A stretch of 64,000 nt of DNA from Rhizobium sp. Root483D2. Its GTDB lineage: Bacteria > Pseudomonadota > Alphaproteobacteria > Rhizobiales > Rhizobiaceae. A model generated the notes under the pieces. That model did not search any database and was not told the origin of the DNA. It saw nothing but the letters and a program-made list of their open reading frames with translations. The translations under genes and the position numbers were made by a program. The DNA is taken from NCBI RefSeq assembly GCF_001426685.1, contig NZ_LMFB01000035.1, positions 1 to 64,000 of the forward strand. Direction: 5' to 3'. This document shows, piece after piece, positions 53,731 through 61,986 of this stretch. How positions within the stretch are numbered: position 1 is the stretch's first letter; every line of letters begins with the position of its first letter.

Positions 53731-54933
53731 CTACCCCACTTTCTGTTGCACCGATCCATTTAGCCGTAACAGCGCCATCAGCATCGGTCCGAGCGAAAAC
53801 TCGCCCTGCTCCGCCCGGCGCGTCAGGTCCCGCAGATAGCCGCCGGCCGAGTTGATCTGCCCTCCCCTCTCGAGGATACAGGCCATGGCGACCGCAGCAT
53901 TTTCCGGCCCCATGATTTCACAAGCGTTCTGATAGGCCGACGGACTGACGCCGAGCATTGACCTGACCACCACGGCGGCCGACATCAAGTCCCGCCAACT
54001 GCCCACCGCGCCGCCAGGCCCATACATCGCAATATCCGGGCATGCCTTCAGCACCATCCCAAGCGGAAAGGCTTTTATCGGTTCGCTGACATGCCGAGAT
54101 TTTGCCCCCTGCTCTTTTTCGGAGCTAGGTTCAGATTCATGGATAGAATCGGTATTTGAATTCTGTATGTGGCGTTCAGTTTGAACATCATTGCTGTCTG
54201 TTTTTTTCGAATTTACCTGCAATTCCAGCAAATTGATGATTTCGTCGCGGAGCATCTCCAATTCTTCGATGATTGGTTCCAGATCATCGATTTGTGGCGT
54301 GCGTGGAAGTCGCGCCAGGAGAGCGATGTAATGCTCCTCGATGGTTCCCCAGTCCCCTGCTGCGCCCTCCTCCATTGCAGCCGTGATCAGCTTGCGCACA
54401 TCCCGCCGGCAGATCGACAGCCGCTCCTTCGTAAGCCGGAAAGCTTTCCGAGCTGCAGCCACCTGCTGCGCCATGTGAGCAAGCTCCTCGGCGCGGGCAA
54501 GCATCGGCGCCAGGCTGAAGCCGAACGCGTCCTGGACCGCGCCGGCGTTGTCCTTGTGTGCGTAGCGCTTGCCGTTCGGGCTATCCTTGCGGATGATCAG
54601 CCCAGTATCTACGAGGGCTGCGAGATGACGGCGTAGCGTTGTGCCCGTGATTCCGTGCGCGCGAACCGTCAACTGATTGTTGGAGGGGAATACAACAAGT
54701 CCCCTCTCCTCCCCCAGTTGCTGGTCGGGATAGAACGACAGGAGTGCATTGAGCACCGACAGCGCCCGGTCGGTGAGACCCAGCAGAACCCGGGCCTCAC
54801 AGACGTCGCGAAACACCTTCCACTTATCGACCGATCTCTCGGTCTTTGTGTCAGCCGTGACCAGTTGCCCCTTCACTAAGGCAAGCGTCATTGGCCGCCG
54901 CCCGAAGGGCGTCGTCACACTTCCAATCTGCAT
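53731..54933 (-). CDS. repC: RepC, replication initiator of repABC plasmid
   Basis: 400 residues. The N-terminal half is typical of RepC: DKWKVFRDVCEARVLLGLTDRALSVLNALLSFYP, then LVVFPSNNQLTVRAHGITGTTLRRHLAALVDTGLI, a winged-helix DNA-binding domain. The C-terminal part ends in LRDLTRRAEQGEFSLGPML. RepC initiates replication at an origin that in this family lies within its own coding sequence. An antisense RNA gene lies just upstream on the opposite strand, as usual, and limits RepC synthesis. The central linker is Ser/Glu-rich. Confidence 0.93.
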   Translation of the reverse strand: MQIGSVTTPFGRRPMTLALVKGQLVTADTKTERSVDKWKVFRDVCEARVLLGLTDRALSVLNALLSFYPDQQLGEERGLVVFPSNNQLTVRAHGITGTTLRRHLAALVDTGLIIRKDSPNGKRYAHKDNAGAVQDAFGFSLAPMLARAEELAHMAQQVAAARKAFRLTKERLSICRRDVRKLITAAMEEGAAGDWGTIEEHYIALLARLPRTPQIDDLEPIIEELEMLRDEIINLLELQVNSKKTDSNDVQTERHIQNSNTDSIHESEPSSEKEQGAKSRHVSEPIKAFPLGMVLKACPDIAMYGPGGAVGSWRDLMSAAVVVRSMLGVSPSAYQNACEIMGPENAAVAMACILERGGQINSAGGYLRDLTRRAEQGEFSLGPMLMALLRLNGSVQQKVG

Positions 54934-55027
54934 CTTCTTTCACCTTCAATCAGGCAAAAGAAATCCGCTCACCAAAACGATGCCAAAGACTCTTGACTGT
55001 GATTCGAGGAAATGCGATTCTCAGACT

Positions 55028-55082
55028 GCTAGATATGAGGAAGGCTTCCACGACGGAAACGTTTGGGGGGCCTTTTTCTTTT
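55028..55082 (+). ncRNA. ctRNA (incA-type antisense RNA of repABC)
   Basis: In the 196-base repB-repC gap on the opposite strand, a promoter (TTGACT at 54993-54998, 17 bases, GATTCT at 55016-55021) leads to a transcript of about 55 bases ending in a terminator hairpin. Arms AAGGCTTCC (55041-55049) and GGGGGCCTT (55066-55074) pair fully allowing G-U, followed by TTTTTCTTTT. Position, orientation, size and hairpin match the copy-control antisense RNA of repABC plasmids, which also determines incompatibility. The start point is estimated. Confidence 0.75.
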
Positions 55083-55109
55083 GCGGTTCGACTCCTAATT
55101 TGTGCGTCA

Positions 55110-55125
55110 ATTGTCAGCTGACAAT
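55110..55125. other. parS: parS centromere site (16-bp perfect palindrome)
   Basis: ATTGTCAGCTGACAAT, five bases past the repB stop, matches the repABC parS pattern of a 16-base palindrome with a CAGCTG-type core. RepB binds such sites for partition. An identical copy is upstream of repA. Confidence 0.75.
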
Positions 55126-55129
55126 CCCG

Positions 55130-56122
55130 CTAGTCCCTTGCATCAACTTCTTTTTCCGTTTCGAAATCGGCCACCAGAGCTGGCATCTTTTTAACGAGGA
55201 AGTCAGCAAAATCTGGCGACGTGACAGTGATCCTTACTGCGTTCTTTACGTGAATCATCGACGCAACTGGCAAGCCTTTTTTAGTTCGAACTGTCTCGAC
55301 AGTATCTTTCGTCCTGGACTTCTTCGGCTCCAGAGATTTCCAGAGCTGTTCAAAACGCTTGTTCGTCTCCGCGGCCGAGAATGTTGAACTGCGAGTCTCA
55401 CTTTGAGCCCGTCGGAGCAACGTCTCATCCTTGAGCTTGTCAGCCAAGGCGAGCCAACGGGGCCGACCGACTTTAGGCGCTGGACCAACCGCTAGGATTA
55501 TCTCGGGGTCCACGGTTTGAGCGACCTGAAGGAGACGTGATATCTCGGGCTTATCCGTTGCCAGCGCTTTGGCAATCATTTCTCGATCGAAACCATGCTG
55601 CTGCATGCGGTAAGCGAACAACGCGCGTTCGATGAAACTGAGATCGAGACGGGGGCCATTTTCCTGCCCCTGCGCGAGAACAAGTTCTTCATCAGTAAGG
55701 TTCTTGACAACCGCCCTTACAGGTATGGCCAGATCAAATGCAGCTTTGAGGCGACGATGGCCGTAGGCTGCCTGGTACATATTTGACTTGGTCGGATGAG
55801 GTCGCACGAGGATTGGCACTTGCTGGCCACTCTCTTGAATGGAGAGCTTCAAGATCTCGAAGTCAGCATCGTTTTCGATCGGAATACGGTCGCGAATGAA
55901 CGACATCTCTACCAAGCCAGGCTCAACTTCCACCACCGCTAGTCCAGACGCCATGGATTCGCGAAGTGATTTCGCGGCGGCCGCTTCTTCGCCGAGCTTC
56001 CCCAACGACAAGTTCATCGCCCTGACGGCACCTGTTGGACGATGGGCATGGCCGGTTGGCGCTTCGGTTTTGGCGTTGTCTGCGGCGCCGAGCATGCCTT
56101 TCAGTATATCGCGGCCCTTCAT
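55130..56122 (-). CDS. repB: RepB, ParB-like plasmid partition protein
   Basis: 330 residues from ATG 56122, which overlaps the repA stop as ATGA and has GGAG ahead; a start four codons upstream is possible. The ParB/Srx-like core has QVPILVRPHPTKSNMYQAAYGHRRLKAA, then LVLAQGQENGPRLDLSFIERALFAYRM, the classic GxRR and helix-turn-helix region including RFDREMIAKALATDKPEISRLL-like sequence. RepB binds parS and works with RepA to segregate the plasmid. The N-terminus (KGRDILKGMLGA) matches RepB proteins. Confidence 0.93.
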   Translation of the reverse strand: MKGRDILKGMLGAADNAKTEAPTGHAHRPTGAVRAMNLSLGKLGEEAAAAKSLRESMASGLAVVEVEPGLVEMSFIRDRIPIENDADFEILKLSIQESGQQVPILVRPHPTKSNMYQAAYGHRRLKAAFDLAIPVRAVVKNLTDEELVLAQGQENGPRLDLSFIERALFAYRMQQHGFDREMIAKALATDKPEISRLLQVAQTVDPEIILAVGPAPKVGRPRWLALADKLKDETLLRRAQSETRSSTFSAAETNKRFEQLWKSLEPKKSRTKDTVETVRTKKGLPVASMIHVKNAVRITVTSPDFADFLVKKMPALVADFETEKEVDARD

Positions 56123-57336
56123 GTTCTGCTCCATGCGCTGCGGATGAGTTGGTCGACCTCGCCGTTGACGCTGTCCATGGACTCAACACCCCGGTCATAG
56201 GTCTGTCGATGCATAGTGTCGCGACCCGCTTCGTAGATTGTTTGCTTGGACAAACCGGCATCAGAAACAGCCGTCGACTTCACCATCATTGATGTCAGAA
56301 CACGTTCTCCGAACAGGCTGCGCAGAAATGCTACAATTTGCGCCTGCGGGCCGTCATTGGGCTCATAGCGGGTAATTAGATAACGCATCCAGTCATACTG
56401 AAGATTTCCGCCCGCGGCTTTGACGACCGAGAGAAGGTCGGAGGTCATAGCGAGAAACTGGTTCATCGACGCGACATCCAGCATTTGGGGATGAACCGTA
56501 ATTAGGACCGAGGTTGCTGCGCATAATGCGGACAGAGTCAGAAAACCGAGTGTTGGGGGGCAATCTATGACTACAACGTCGTAGTTCTGTTCAAGCGAAA
56601 GCAGCGCGTTGCCCACGCGCATGAAAAACATCTCTTCTTCGTTGCGCGAACTGTCGGCGAGCGCCGTCGGCGTGTCATGCTCAAACTCGTGGAGCTCGAG
56701 GTTGCCGGGTATCAGGTCGAGCCCCGGGAAATACGTTTTGCGAACCACCTCAGAGACATTGCGTCGATTACCATCATAGCGAATGGCGCCGTATAGAGTC
56801 TCATTCTCGCCCACGTCGAACTCAGGCTGGAAACCGAGCATCGCCGACATTGAGGCTTGGGGATCGAGATCAACCGCCAACACCCGGTAGCCCCGAAGAG
56901 CGAGATACTGCGCCAGGTGGACGGAAGATGTTGTCTTGCCCGACCCTCCTTTAAAATTTGTGACCGCGATAACTTGAAGATGATCGCTCTCCCGTCTGCC
57001 CGGCAAATAGCTCGGCTTCGTGCGTCCCAGGTGATGTCGGATCGCATTCACTTCCTCCAGAGAGAATGTTCGACGACCTCCCGATGTCTTTTCCGATGTC
57101 ACGCCCTCGCCCTGTGTTGCCAAATGTCTGACGTAGCTGTCGGTCACACCTAGTAGCCTTGCAGTTTCGGCGCTGCTAAACCGCCGAAGCTCCTTCTGAG
57201 CGTTCGGAGAAAAGAGCTTCTCAAATAGGATCTGAAGTTGGCCACTTAGAATATTGGCATCGTGCGCGATCGTCTCATCAATCGAAAGCTCGCTGGTTTT
57301 CTTTGCTTTTTCGACAATCGCGGCCTTGATCGACAT
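56119..57336 (-). CDS. repA: RepA, ParA-type partition ATPase
   Basis: 405 residues. N-terminal helix-turn-helix (FSSAETARLLGVTDSYVRHLA) and an AVTNFKGGSGKTTSSVHLAQYLA deviant Walker A motif near residue 125 define RepA of repABC plasmids. VLAVDLDPQASMSAML, VVVIDCPPTLGFLTLSAL and the C-terminal region are all complete. RepA drives plasmid partition with RepB and represses the repABC promoter. It is the first gene of the operon; its promoter lies in 57340-57600, where a parS site also lies. Confidence 0.94.
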   Translation of the reverse strand: MSIKAAIVEKAKKTSELSIDETIAHDANILSGQLQILFEKLFSPNAQKELRRFSSAETARLLGVTDSYVRHLATQGEGVTSEKTSGGRRTFSLEEVNAIRHHLGRTKPSYLPGRRESDHLQVIAVTNFKGGSGKTTSSVHLAQYLALRGYRVLAVDLDPQASMSAMLGFQPEFDVGENETLYGAIRYDGNRRNVSEVVRKTYFPGLDLIPGNLELHEFEHDTPTALADSSRNEEEMFFMRVGNALLSLEQNYDVVVIDCPPTLGFLTLSALCAATSVLITVHPQMLDVASMNQFLAMTSDLLSVVKAAGGNLQYDWMRYLITRYEPNDGPQAQIVAFLRSLFGERVLTSMMVKSTAVSDAGLSKQTIYEAGRDTMHRQTYDRGVESMDSVNGEVDQLIRSAWSRT

Positions 57337-57476
57337 TCACGCAAATCCTGATGAATAGGAAGAATTTCCGCAAATGATCGCGAGTCTGGGGTGGGCGTCA
57401 AGTTCTTTTTAGTTAACAAAAACTTAACACCCTACGCCGGGCTAAAATATCTAAACATTATCCGTAACTTATGCCA

Positions 57477-57492
57477 ATTGTCAGCTGACAAT
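57477..57492. other. parS: parS centromere site upstream of repA
   Basis: ATTGTCAGCTGACAAT is identical to the site at 55110-55125. Sitting 141 bases ahead of repA, it could also affect repABC transcription when bound by RepB. Confidence 0.75.
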
Positions 57493-57605
57493 TTTCTCCG
57501 CCACCGCAAGGGGCTGACTCGCTCGAATCGAAAAAACTTAACAGTCATTGAAAGCTGGATTATCCTGCGTCGCCACTGAAAAGTTGACCGACTCGACTTT
57601 TGTGC

Positions 57606-57845
57606 TCAGTCAATGATTTCAGTCTCGCCGTTAATCTTGGTCCAGGTCAACGACCATTCGTCCATACTGCCCTCGTTGTGGGTGTAGGTACCATGGTCGG
57701 AAACTTTGGCGTCTGTGACGAATTCCGGCGGAGCGGCGGCGGGAAGATCAAGAACGCGCAAATAGTCCCGCAGTTCCTCCAGATCGCCCACCTTCTTGAT
57801 ATCCTGGCGGCCGGGTTTTGATATTGTCCATGCATAGAAGGTCAT
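57606..57845 (-). CDS. Small hypothetical protein, tandem paralogue A
   Basis: 79 residues from ATG 57845 with GGAGGA upstream. FYAWTISKPGRQDIKKVGDL, then EELRDYLRVLDLP and KVSDHGTYTHNEG closely match the next gene to the right, so the two arose by tandem duplication. No known motif; probably a small cytosolic protein. It lies directly upstream of the repA promoter region. Confidence 0.7.
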   Translation of the reverse strand: MTFYAWTISKPGRQDIKKVGDLEELRDYLRVLDLPAAAPPEFVTDAKVSDHGTYTHNEGSMDEWSLTWTKINGETEIID

Positions 57846-57910
57846 GGCGTGTCCTCCGTTTCCGTAGAACATCACACATCACTAATTTGTTCCTATGGCT
57901 GACCGGTTCC

Positions 57911-58138
57911 TCAATAACCGTCGATCTTTGTCCACGTCACCGACAATTCATCCAGCTTGCCTCGTTTCTGGGTGTAGGTCCCATGGTCGGATACCTTCGT
58001 ACCGAGAGTAACAAATTCCGGCAGTGCGATGCCCGGAAGGTCAAGTTCCCGCAGATAGCTGCGTAGCTCGTCAACATGGCCCACCTTCTTGATTGTTTGC
58101 CGGCCAGGCTTTGATATCGTCCACGTGTAGAAACTCAT
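57911..58138 (-). CDS. Small hypothetical protein, tandem paralogue B
   Basis: 75 residues (FYTWTISKPGRQTIKKVGHV, LRSYLRELDLP, KVSDHGTYTQKRG), paralogous to the neighbour at 57606. The two are separated by 65 bases. Function unknown. Confidence 0.7.
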   Translation of the reverse strand: MSFYTWTISKPGRQTIKKVGHVDELRSYLRELDLPGIALPEFVTLGTKVSDHGTYTQKRGKLDELSVTWTKIDGY

Positions 58139-58186
58139 TGTTACCCAATTTACTCAATGGTGGTGTTTAGACCCGGGCGCCGAAGG

Positions 58187-58981
58187 CTACCGGCTACGCT
58201 GCTTATTTTCTTCGAGGCTCTTCTTTAGTGCCGCCATGATGTCGATGACATTGTCGCCGCCGGAAGATTTTTTATTCGCCGCTTTTGCGGGCTTCTTCAT
58301 CGTCTTCTTCGCGGCTATCAGCTCTACATATCGATCCTGAATGGGATCACTGATGGGTGACCACTTCTTCGTCTGCTTCTGGATCAGCTGCTTCATCAAA
58401 GGAGCAAGGCCGCCCTCCGGCTGCGCCTTGATGCCGGAGAAATATTCCTCCTTGGGCCTCACCTCATCGCCGTAGCGAAGCGTCCACAGGACGATACCCT
58501 CGTCGCGAGGTTCAAGCATCACCGCACGCTCCCGCTGGCCGAAGACGAGGCGCGATATCCCCACAACATTCTCTGCTCGCATGGCATCGCGGATCACCGC
58601 GAATGCATCTTCCCCGACCTTCTCATTCGGAACGAGGTAATGAGGCTTTTCAAGCCAGATCCAGTCGATGGATTCGCGCGGCGTGAATTTTTCGATTTCG
58701 ATCGTCCGCACGCTCTCGAGCGCGACGGCGTCGATTTCCTCTTCCTCCAGAATTATGTACTCGCCTTCGCCACGCTCGTAGCCTTTCACCTGGTCCTCAA
58801 TGATGACCTCTGTGCCGGTGACCTTGTCCACGTAGCGGGACGCCACCCGGTTTCCCGTTGCCCGGTTCATCGTGTGAAAGCGCACCTTCTCCGTATCGCT
58901 GGTGGCCGGTGACAGAGCGACAGGGCAGGTGACGAGGGAAAGCTTGAGGTAACCCTTCCAGTAAGGTTTGACGGCGGCCAT
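58187..58981 (-). CDS. ku: Ku protein (NHEJ), copy 1
   Basis: 264 residues, a standard bacterial Ku length. PYWKGYLKLSLVTCPVALSPA at the N-terminus, then TGNRVASRYVDKVTG, IIEDQVKGYERGEGEYIIL and RESIDWIWLEKPHYLVPN form the Ku core beta-barrel. The C-terminus is a Lys/Ser-rich tail ending in a helix, which in other Ku proteins contacts LigD or DNA. Ku binds broken DNA ends for non-homologous end joining. It follows the second Ku gene by three bases. Confidence 0.9.
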   Translation of the reverse strand: MAAVKPYWKGYLKLSLVTCPVALSPATSDTEKVRFHTMNRATGNRVASRYVDKVTGTEVIIEDQVKGYERGEGEYIILEEEEIDAVALESVRTIEIEKFTPRESIDWIWLEKPHYLVPNEKVGEDAFAVIRDAMRAENVVGISRLVFGQRERAVMLEPRDEGIVLWTLRYGDEVRPKEEYFSGIKAQPEGGLAPLMKQLIQKQTKKWSPISDPIQDRYVELIAAKKTMKKPAKAANKKSSGGDNVIDIMAALKKSLEENKQRSR

Positions 58982-58984
58982 TGG

Positions 58985-59839
58985 CTAGCTCGCCTTCTTG
59001 CGTGCCGCCGGCCGAGCAGCGGGGGCGGCTCGCGCTGCGGCGCTGCGAGGTTTGGAAGCACGAGCGGAACCAAAGCCGGCGCTCATGCGGAGCGCTTCCA
59101 TGAGGTTGGTCGAAGGCTCGACTGCAGGCTGCTTCTTCACCTTGACAGCCCGACCTTCCATCTTCGCCTTCACGAGTTCGGCCAGAGCTGCGTCATAACG
59201 ATCATCGAATGTACGGGGATCAAACAGTGCTGCCTTGGTCCTGATGATGTGTTTTGCCAGATCAAGCATTTCGCCTTCGATCTTGAGCTTCGGAATGTCG
59301 GCGAAGGCTTCCTTGGCAGAGCGAACCTGATAGTCGAAGTTGAGGGTTGTGGCGATCAGACCGTCGCCATGGGCGCGGATCAAAACTGTCCTGAGCCGGC
59401 GGAAGAGAACGGCTTGGGCGAGGGCGCCAACGTTGGACTCCCTCATCGCATCCCGGATCAGCACGAACGTTTCTTCGCCAAGTCGATCGGGCAGAAGGTA
59501 GTAGGGCTTGTCGAAGTAGAGGTCGTCAATCTCGTTAAAGGGCACATAGGACTGGATGCGTAGCGTCTTGTCGCTTGCGGGCACCACGGCCGCGAGCTCG
59601 GCGGGCTCAAACAGGATGTATCGGCCGTCATCGACCTCGTACCCTTTGATCTGCTCCTCGCGCTCAACGACCTTCCAGGTGTCGATATCGACATACTCGC
59701 GCTTTACGCGGTTGCCGGTTTTCCGGTTGAGAGTGTTGAAACTGACGCGCTCGGACGTCGATGCGGCGCTGTGCAGTGCCACAGGGCAACTGATCTCGGC
59801 AAACTTCAGAAAACCCTTCCAAAGAGCACGTCCGGCCAT
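58985..59839 (-). CDS. ku: Ku protein (NHEJ), copy 2
   Basis: 284 residues; LWKGFLKFAEISCPVALHSA, TGNRVKREYVDIDTWK and EEQIKGYEVDDGRYILFEP mark a Ku core, distinct in sequence from copy 1. The C-terminal 60 residues are Ala/Lys/Arg-rich and probably bind DNA. Two tandem Ku genes often form a heterodimer in rhizobia. No ligD lies in this window. Confidence 0.9.
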   Translation of the reverse strand: MAGRALWKGFLKFAEISCPVALHSAASTSERVSFNTLNRKTGNRVKREYVDIDTWKVVEREEQIKGYEVDDGRYILFEPAELAAVVPASDKTLRIQSYVPFNEIDDLYFDKPYYLLPDRLGEETFVLIRDAMRESNVGALAQAVLFRRLRTVLIRAHGDGLIATTLNFDYQVRSAKEAFADIPKLKIEGEMLDLAKHIIRTKAALFDPRTFDDRYDAALAELVKAKMEGRAVKVKKQPAVEPSTNLMEALRMSAGFGSARASKPRSAAARAAPAARPAARKKAS

Positions 59840-60009
59840 ATTGATTTCTCCCGATGAGCCCGTGTCAACGGCGGAAGATTACGTTTGTTCCGGCTAATAC
59901 GCGAATCAATTGTGGCATTTAGGGATTTGTCTATAGTAAGATGAGCCTATCCACGAGTATTGCGTTAGCGGAGTCTGTTTCAGTAATCCCATGTCAGGAG
60001 AGCGATGCA

Positions 60010-60339
60010 ATGAATGCGCAACTCCATATCGACGGATCTTTCCAGGCAATGCGCCAGGCCTTAGACGAGGCCAATCGCGAATTTGCGGGTGCGGGCGCCG
60101 ACCGTCACAGAGACGCCTTGCAGCGCCTTGGCCGGATCATGATGAGATCGATTGCCGAGATAATCGAGACAGATGGAGGTAGTGATGGGTACCTCTACGA
60201 CCCCGATGGCATCGCCCAAGACATCGAGTCTTCCTACCATAAGCTGGTACTTCAGGAGGAGGCAGACGAGCCAGACTTCACGCCGCGACAGTCCAGCCAC
60301 GGCACGTTGAATGCCAGCCAACAGGGGGTAGGGCGATGA
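60010..60339 (+). CDS. Hypothetical protein
   Basis: 109 residues from ATG 60010, selected because AGGAG precedes it; the frame is open further upstream to 59941. The protein is helical and acidic (MRQALDEANREFAGAG, RMMRSIAEIIETDGG-like segments). Its stop overlaps the next start (ATGA). Divergent from the Ku genes. Function unknown. Confidence 0.6.
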   Translation: MNAQLHIDGSFQAMRQALDEANREFAGAGADRHRDALQRLGRIMMRSIAEIIETDGGSDGYLYDPDGIAQDIESSYHKLVLQEEADEPDFTPRQSSHGTLNASQQGVGR

Positions 60340-60566
60340 TTACCGGCACAGATCTCCTGCAAATCTCACTTGCTCGCGTGAATATGGACAGGACGGACCT
60401 TGAGTCGGCCGGCGTTATCGAGCGCGGCGAAGCAGGTGACAAAGCCTGGTCGAACTTCGGCCGAGACATGGATACCTTCATCCTGAAATTACCGGACTGG
60501 AGGCGCGCAGCACTCGCCGAGGCAATCCGGGAGCAAGCAAATCGGCAAGACGGCACCTCTCACTGA
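60336..60566 (+). CDS. Small hypothetical protein
   Basis: 76 residues, translationally coupled to the gene before it. Mostly helical (LLQISLARVNMDRTDLESAG, WRRAALAEAIREQAN). No known family. It ends six bases from the stop of the opposite-strand gene. Confidence 0.6.
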   Translation: MITGTDLLQISLARVNMDRTDLESAGVIERGEAGDKAWSNFGRDMDTFILKLPDWRRAALAEAIREQANRQDGTSH

Positions 60567-60571
60567 GGATG

Positions 60572-60754
60572 TCAGTGACGTGCCGCTGGTCTCCGATCCC
60601 AATAGTCGCTGGCTAAGTGTTCCATGCAGCGCCACTCGGTTTCGCCATGGCGCTCCTTGCCGAACGATCCCCATTTCGTGCAGCCTTCATGCCCGCACCA
60701 GTGCTCGAAATGCACCGGAGAGTTAGGATGAATGTGTATTTTGTCGTCGATCAT
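60572..60754 (-). CDS. Small Cys/His protein, possible zinc finger
   Basis: 60 residues. HFEHWCGHEGCTKWGSFG followed by EWRCMEH gives a Cys/His set able to bind one zinc. It overlaps the upstream gene by four bases and is the last of a four-gene cluster of small proteins. Proteins of this look are common in rhizobial genomes but I know no function. Confidence 0.65.
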   Translation of the reverse strand: MIDDKIHIHPNSPVHFEHWCGHEGCTKWGSFGKERHGETEWRCMEHLASDYWDRRPAARH

Positions 60755-60978
60755 CGCTTGGATTCCAGTTTCTGGCCGGGCAATACGCGCAGCCGATTTC
60801 CGGGGAGAAGCTCTATGACCTTCTCTCGATCTAAGGCCATCAGAGCATTGAGGATTTCGTCCTGATTGAAGCCTTGCTCAACCATCGGCACGCCTACAGC
60901 GTAAAGGCTTGTGGCCTCAGCCCCTAGGCCCTGCAGGATATCGATCAGGTCGGTCCTGACCTCGTCGTAACGGTTCAT
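60751..60978 (-). CDS. Small plasmid protein, paralogue of the 53412 gene
   Basis: 75 residues from ATG 60978 (GGAGG upstream). LYAVGVPMVEQGFNQDEI and ALDREKVIELLPGNRLRVL match the protein encoded beside repC (53412-53639). It lies within a cluster of four small genes probably controlled by a LexA box. Function unknown. Confidence 0.7.
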   Translation of the reverse strand: MNRYDEVRTDLIDILQGLGAEATSLYAVGVPMVEQGFNQDEILNALMALDREKVIELLPGNRLRVLPGQKLESKR

Positions 60979-60979
60979 G

Positions 60980-61165
60980 TTAGTCCTCCGCGACCTGCAT
61001 ATTGTAGGTGATGCGGCGAATCTGCAGTGCGTCTTCAAGTGCACTGATCGCGTCGTGTTCCCCCATACCTTGGGCCATCAGGCTATCGATCGCATCGGCG
61101 ACCAATATCGCCGCGACACTCCTGCTTTCCCACTGCCGGTCAATGCACTCAAGGTTTTCGGGCAT
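60980..61165 (-). CDS. Small hypothetical protein
   Basis: 61 residues from ATG 61165 (AGGAG eight bases upstream). Helical with SRSVAAILVADAIDSLMAQG followed by EHDAISALEDALQI. It ends one base before the next gene starts. Unknown function; possibly SOS-induced with its cluster. Confidence 0.6.
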   Translation of the reverse strand: MPENLECIDRQWESRSVAAILVADAIDSLMAQGMGEHDAISALEDALQIRRITYNMQVAED

Positions 61166-61181
61166 GAGTCTGCTCCTCTGC

Positions 61182-61397
61182 TTAGTCCCGGTCAAAGCTC
61201 GGCGTCCAGCCACGGGTGAAACCTATGCTCATCCCGATCTGCGTTATGGCCAGTTGCTCCTTCAGAAATTTGATATCCGCTAAAAGCGTGCCAATGGTGG
61301 CGCGAACGTCGCCATCGTGGAAGGCGAGGGCTGCGGCAATCTCATCGACCGGTCCCGAATATTGAATGTCGTAAGCGGCGCCGCTGATCGTAGACAT
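61182..61397 (-). CDS. Small hypothetical protein, first gene of a four-gene cluster
   Basis: 71 residues from ATG 61397 with AGAGGA ahead. SGPVDEIAAALAFHDGDVRA and IGTLLADIKFLKEQLAI suggest two helices. It heads the cluster ending at 60572 and lies about 70 bases after a LexA box, so it is probably the first gene transcribed. Unknown function. Confidence 0.6.
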   Translation of the reverse strand: MSTISGAAYDIQYSGPVDEIAAALAFHDGDVRATIGTLLADIKFLKEQLAITQIGMSIGFTRGWTPSFDRD

Positions 61398-61465
61398 GGG
61401 TTTTCCTCTTCCATTACGCCCGGGCGCATAGATGTTCAATTTGGCGTTCCGCATCCGTGTTGAAT

Positions 61466-61480
61466 GTTCTTATTATGTTC
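61466..61480. promoter_or_regulatory. LexA box (GTTC-N7-GTTC)
   Basis: GTTCTTATTATGTTC is an exact match to the alphaproteobacterial LexA operator. It is 69 bases upstream of the first gene of the four-gene cluster, a suitable distance for SOS repression of that cluster. Confidence 0.6.
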
Positions 61481-61495
61481 TCGATCGAGGAAGAG

Positions 61496-61609
61496 TCAAG
61501 AAGGCCAGCAGAGTAGTCGTAAAACAGGCCCGATAAAGGCCATCAACGCGAAGCCGACGGCGAGGAAAATGAATGCAAGAAGAATGATCTCGGGGAGGCG
61601 CTTTCGCAT
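61496..61609 (-). CDS. Possible 37-residue membrane peptide
   Basis: From ATG 61609 the frame gives a basic N-terminus and one membrane helix (IILLAFIFLAVGFALMAFIG). No ribosome binding site is seen, so translation is uncertain. It lies downstream of the leftward terminator at 61692. Confidence 0.3.
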   Translation of the reverse strand: MRKRLPEIILLAFIFLAVGFALMAFIGPVLRLLCWPS

Positions 61610-61691
61610 CGGCAAAAGAATAGGACGCCCATCCAAATAGGCAAGGGAAGCCCGGATGGACACCAAGCAGTGGGGAACGAATGCTGGACGC

Positions 61692-61815
61692 AAAAAAGAC
61701 CCCGCCGAAGCGAGGTCAGGCGCATTTGGGGATCTAACCATGGGCCAGTGTGTGGGGCACAGTAGAGGCGTGGCGCCATGATCAACGGCAAAACTGCTTT
61801 CTCCGGCATTGGTTC
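61692..61815 (-). ncRNA. Candidate small RNA with strong terminator
   Basis: On the minus strand a TATAAT box (61822-61827) is followed about 100 bases later by a textbook terminator: arms GACCTCGC and GCGGGGTC (61710-61717, 61698-61705) around TTCG, then six U residues ending at 61692. No gene lies between, so a transcript of about 120 bases is predicted. The -35 box is weak. Confidence 0.4.
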
Positions 61816-61986
61816 CAACAGATTATACTAAAACGCGCTGGTCCCATTCACTCGTTGCGAAGCCTTACGCCTTCGGATCAGGCACGATCCTCAGAAATCG
61901 TGGCAAATAACTACTCCCAAATTTGGGAGTTGCGGGAGACGAGCCGATCTTGTGAACTGATGCCTCAAAACACGGAGGTCACCAGA

